A stretch of DNA of 64,000 bases from an uncultured Bacteroidales bacterium (lineage in GTDB: Bacteria > Bacteroidota > Bacteroidia > Bacteroidales > Bacteroidaceae): contig CACZBX010000009.1 in NCBI GenBank assembly GCA_902779535.1, forward strand, positions 1 to 64,000. The letters are read 5' to 3'. The position numbers and the translations under genes are program-made. The notes beneath the pieces are model-generated. The model had not been told where the DNA came from. It saw nothing but the letters and a program-made list of their open reading frames with translations, and did not search any database. Shown here in pieces: positions 61,418-64,000 of the stretch (position 1 is its first letter; each line of letters starts with the position of its first letter).

Positions 61418-64000
61418 GAGAAAAAAGAACGTTATGCTCAAAATCCTATTGACAATGGTAATAGGATTGTGCTTGTCCGTTAACGCCTTTGCTCAGCAAA
61501 TCAACGTTAAAGGACTTGTTAAAGACACGTTTGGCGAGCCGGTCATCGGAGCCAATGTCTTAATTAAAGGCACTGTGACGGGAACGATTACCGACTTGGA
61601 TGGTAATTTCCAGTTGTCAGGTGTAAACGAAGGAGATATCCTGGTAATCTCATTTATAGGATATCAGACACAAGAATTACCAGCCACAGCCAATATGACT
61701 GTGATTCTCAAGGAAGATACCGACTTACTTGAGGAAGTGGTGGTAATCGGTTACGGTTCCGTCAAGAAAAACGACTTGACTGGTTCTGTTACAGCCATCA
61801 AGGCTGAAGAGATCAACCGTGGTGCCATCACCTCTCCCGACCAGATGTTGCAAGGAAAAGTTCCGGGTTTGTTGGTAACTCCTCCTTCTGGTGACCCGAC
61901 AGGTAGTGCAACCATCCGTATCCGTGGTGCTGCTTCCCTGTATGCGAACAACGACCCGTTGATTGTCATCGATGGTATTCCTGTTACTGGTGAAGGTGGT
62001 GCCGGCATGGCCAATCCATTGGCTACGGTTAACCCGAATGATATCGAATCATACACCGTTTTGAAGGATGCATCTGCAACAGCTATCTACGGTTCACGAG
62101 CATCAAATGGTGTCATCATCATTCAGACCAAGAAAGGAACAGGCGACAAGGTGAGTGTCAGCTACAATTCCAGCTATAGCTTGAAACAAAACTCCAGTAC
62201 ATTGGAAGTAATGAATGCGCAGGAATACCGTAACTTCATTACCAACGCCTATGGCCCAGACAGCACACAGGGTGCCGGCATCATGGCTTTGATGGGTAAT
62301 GCTGATACCAACTGGCAAGACCTGATTTACCGTACGGCTTTCTCAACCGACCAGAATGTCAGTGTTTTTGGGAACAAATTTGGTCTTCCTTTCCGCGTAA
62401 GCGTAGGTTACAACTACAACGAAGCATCACTTAAGGTAGGTGACAACCAACGCGCGAACATGTCGATCAGTTTGACTCCGAAATTCTTCCAGGATCATCT
62501 TTCAGTGAACTTGAACGCAAAAGGTATTTACAACAAGGCGAATTATCCTAACCAAGGAGCAGTTGGAAGTGCTATCACGTTCAACCCGACCTTGCCGGTT
62601 TACTTCACCAATGCAAACGGTGATATCGACTATACCCGCACAAATGGTTACTGGAACTGGCTTGCTGTTGATGGTTCCGCAAACCGTAACGCAGGTATCA
62701 ACCCATTATCACAACTATACGATCCCAATAACCAGAACAGTTCTTGGCGTTCAATGGGTAATGCACAGTTGGACTATAAGATTCACGGTTTCGAAGACTT
62801 ACGCTTGAACTTGAACTTAGGTTATGACTTCTCCCGGACAACAGGTTATACTTATAATACATTGGGGTCTATCCTCGCCCTACGTAACGGTACAGAAGAC
62901 TATTATAAAGATTATGCCAACCAGAACTCCAACACTTTGTTAGAGTTTTATGCAAACTACAACAAAGAATTTGGTATTCATCACTTGGATGTGATGGGTG
63001 GTTATTCTTGGCAGCACAACTATGTGAAATATAACGAGATCAATTATTTCAACACTGAGAAGCATGATGAGATCTATGAACAGAAGCCTACTGACCGTCG
63101 TGAATATTATTTGCTGTCGTTCTATGGACGTGTAAACTACTCTATCGCTTCGAAGTATTTGTTCACGTTCTCACTGCGTGATGATGCTTCTTCCCGTTTC
63201 TCTAAGGACAACCGCTGGGGGCTCTTCCCATCTGCTGCCTTCGCTTGGAACATTGCTGAAGAGAACTTCATCAAGGAAAACCCATTCTTCTCGAGTTTGA
63301 AACTTCGTTTAGGTTGGGGACAAACCGGTCAGCAAGATATTGGTATGGACCGTTGCTACGCATACCAGGCTAAGTACACTGAGTCTTCTGCTCAAACCAT
63401 GCGTATCCCTTGGGGTGGCAGTTATATCTACACCTTGGCTCCAAATGCTTATAACCCAAATATCAAGTGGGAAACAACCGAGACTTGGAACGTTGGTTTA
63501 GACTTTGGTATCTTCGGTGGACGTATCAATGGTAATGTGGATGCTTATCTCCGTAAGACATACGACCTGTTGAACGATGTAACCACTCCGATGGGTAATA
63601 ACTTCTCGAACACCGTTATCTCGAATGTGGGTGACATGAAGAACATGGGTCTTGAGTTCAACCTGAACTTTATTCCTATTGAGAAGAACGATATGAGATG
63701 GACCATCAACCTGAATGGTACTTGGCAGAAAACTGAAATCACCAAGTTGACGACAATGACAACCGACGACTACATCGGTGTACAAGTGGGTTCGAACATG
63801 GGTGGTACCGGTGGTTATACTTCACTTTACCGTGTAGGATATACTCCATACACCTACTATCTCTATCAGCAGGCTTACGATGAGAACGGAAAGGCTATCG
63901 AAAATGTATTGATCGACCGTGATGGTGACGGTGTTATCACTGAGCAAGACCGTTATGTGACCGGTAAGAGCATCCTTCCGAAATTCTTCTATGGCTTGAG
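61418..64000 (+). CDS. susC: SusC/RagA-family TonB-dependent outer-membrane transporter (3' truncated)
   Basis: The first 861 codons of a roughly 1000-residue outer-membrane porin; the frame is open to the end of the window. After the signal peptide (ending about AFAQ) comes a carboxypeptidase-regulatory-like domain (about 30-105, GEPVIGANVLIKGT), the TonB box EEVVVIGYGSVKKNDLTGSV, the plug (GKVPGLLV, DGIPVTGEG, YGSRASNGVIII) and then barrel strands ending PKFFYGL. It should import starch oligosaccharides with a SusD partner, expected just downstream. It follows susA; a TAACTTTA at 61399 could be a second start. Confidence 0.93.

Overview
The window (64 kb, moderate GC, gene-dense) comes from a member of the Bacteroidales, most likely a Parabacteroides-like gut bacterium; the genus is an inference, the order is well supported. 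Evidence for the order: promoters with the Bacteroidota -7 box TAnnTTTG rather than TATAAT; a SusR/SusA/SusC starch locus; Bacteroidota-type dcw genes (MraY and FtsA with long extra segments, a basic FtsL-like protein, FtsI with PASTA); DUF4252, DUF4292 and DUF6057 proteins; the glycine-lipid acyltransferase pair; and a TPR-kinase-receiver-AraC hybrid sensor. No rRNA, prophage, insertion sequence or CRISPR array was seen.

Layout. 1-2.7 kb: sulfur amino-acid genes (end of cysK, a LuxR-type regulator, metY) with a thioesterase. 2.7-6.3 kb: an M48 lipoprotein protease, then a compact ECF-sigma cassette (DUF4252, sigma, anti-sigma-like, DUF4252) behind an ECF-type promoter, and a glycine-zipper lipoprotein. 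6.3-12.9 kb: alkaline phosphatase, low-molecular-weight tyrosine phosphatase, helix-hairpin-helix protein, Na+ symporter, metal-binding HMA protein, VanZ-like and CYTH proteins. 12.9-20.6 kb: a 43-residue membrane protein, prfB, acyl-CoA ligase, an M20 deacylase, and a DUF6057/heme-motif lipoprotein pair. 20.6-26.4 kb: the dut-TPR-DUF4292-EnvC operon, divergent from dgt. 26.4-27.1 kb: a gene-free repeat region. 27.1-33.3 kb: an OmpA-type porin, the hybrid sensor, a candidate small RNA and the glsA-glsB pair.

33.5-49.6 kb is a continuous dcw (division and cell wall) run: mraZ, rsmH, ftsL, ftsI, murE, mraY, murD, ftsW, murG, murC, ftsQ, ftsA, ftsZ, yqeY. It is headed by a probable MraZ operator. 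49.6-53.4 kb: recO, tRNA-Glu(UUC), rpsT and gyrB. 53.6-64 kb: maltodextrin/starch genes: malQ, an MFS sugar transporter, susR (opposite strand), susA and the first 861 codons of a susC.

The most unusual non-coding features are two arrays of four short palindromes at a 22-bp period (6423-6504 and 49711-49796). They differ in sequence but share architecture. A third, different REP-like palindrome cluster lies at 26676-26830. Other points of interest are an operator palindrome over the HMA promoter, two genes that look leaderless (the VanZ-like gene and recO), and a 43-codon gene. Many gene starts were chosen over longer TTG/GTG readings, using ATG position, signal peptides and promoter boxes.
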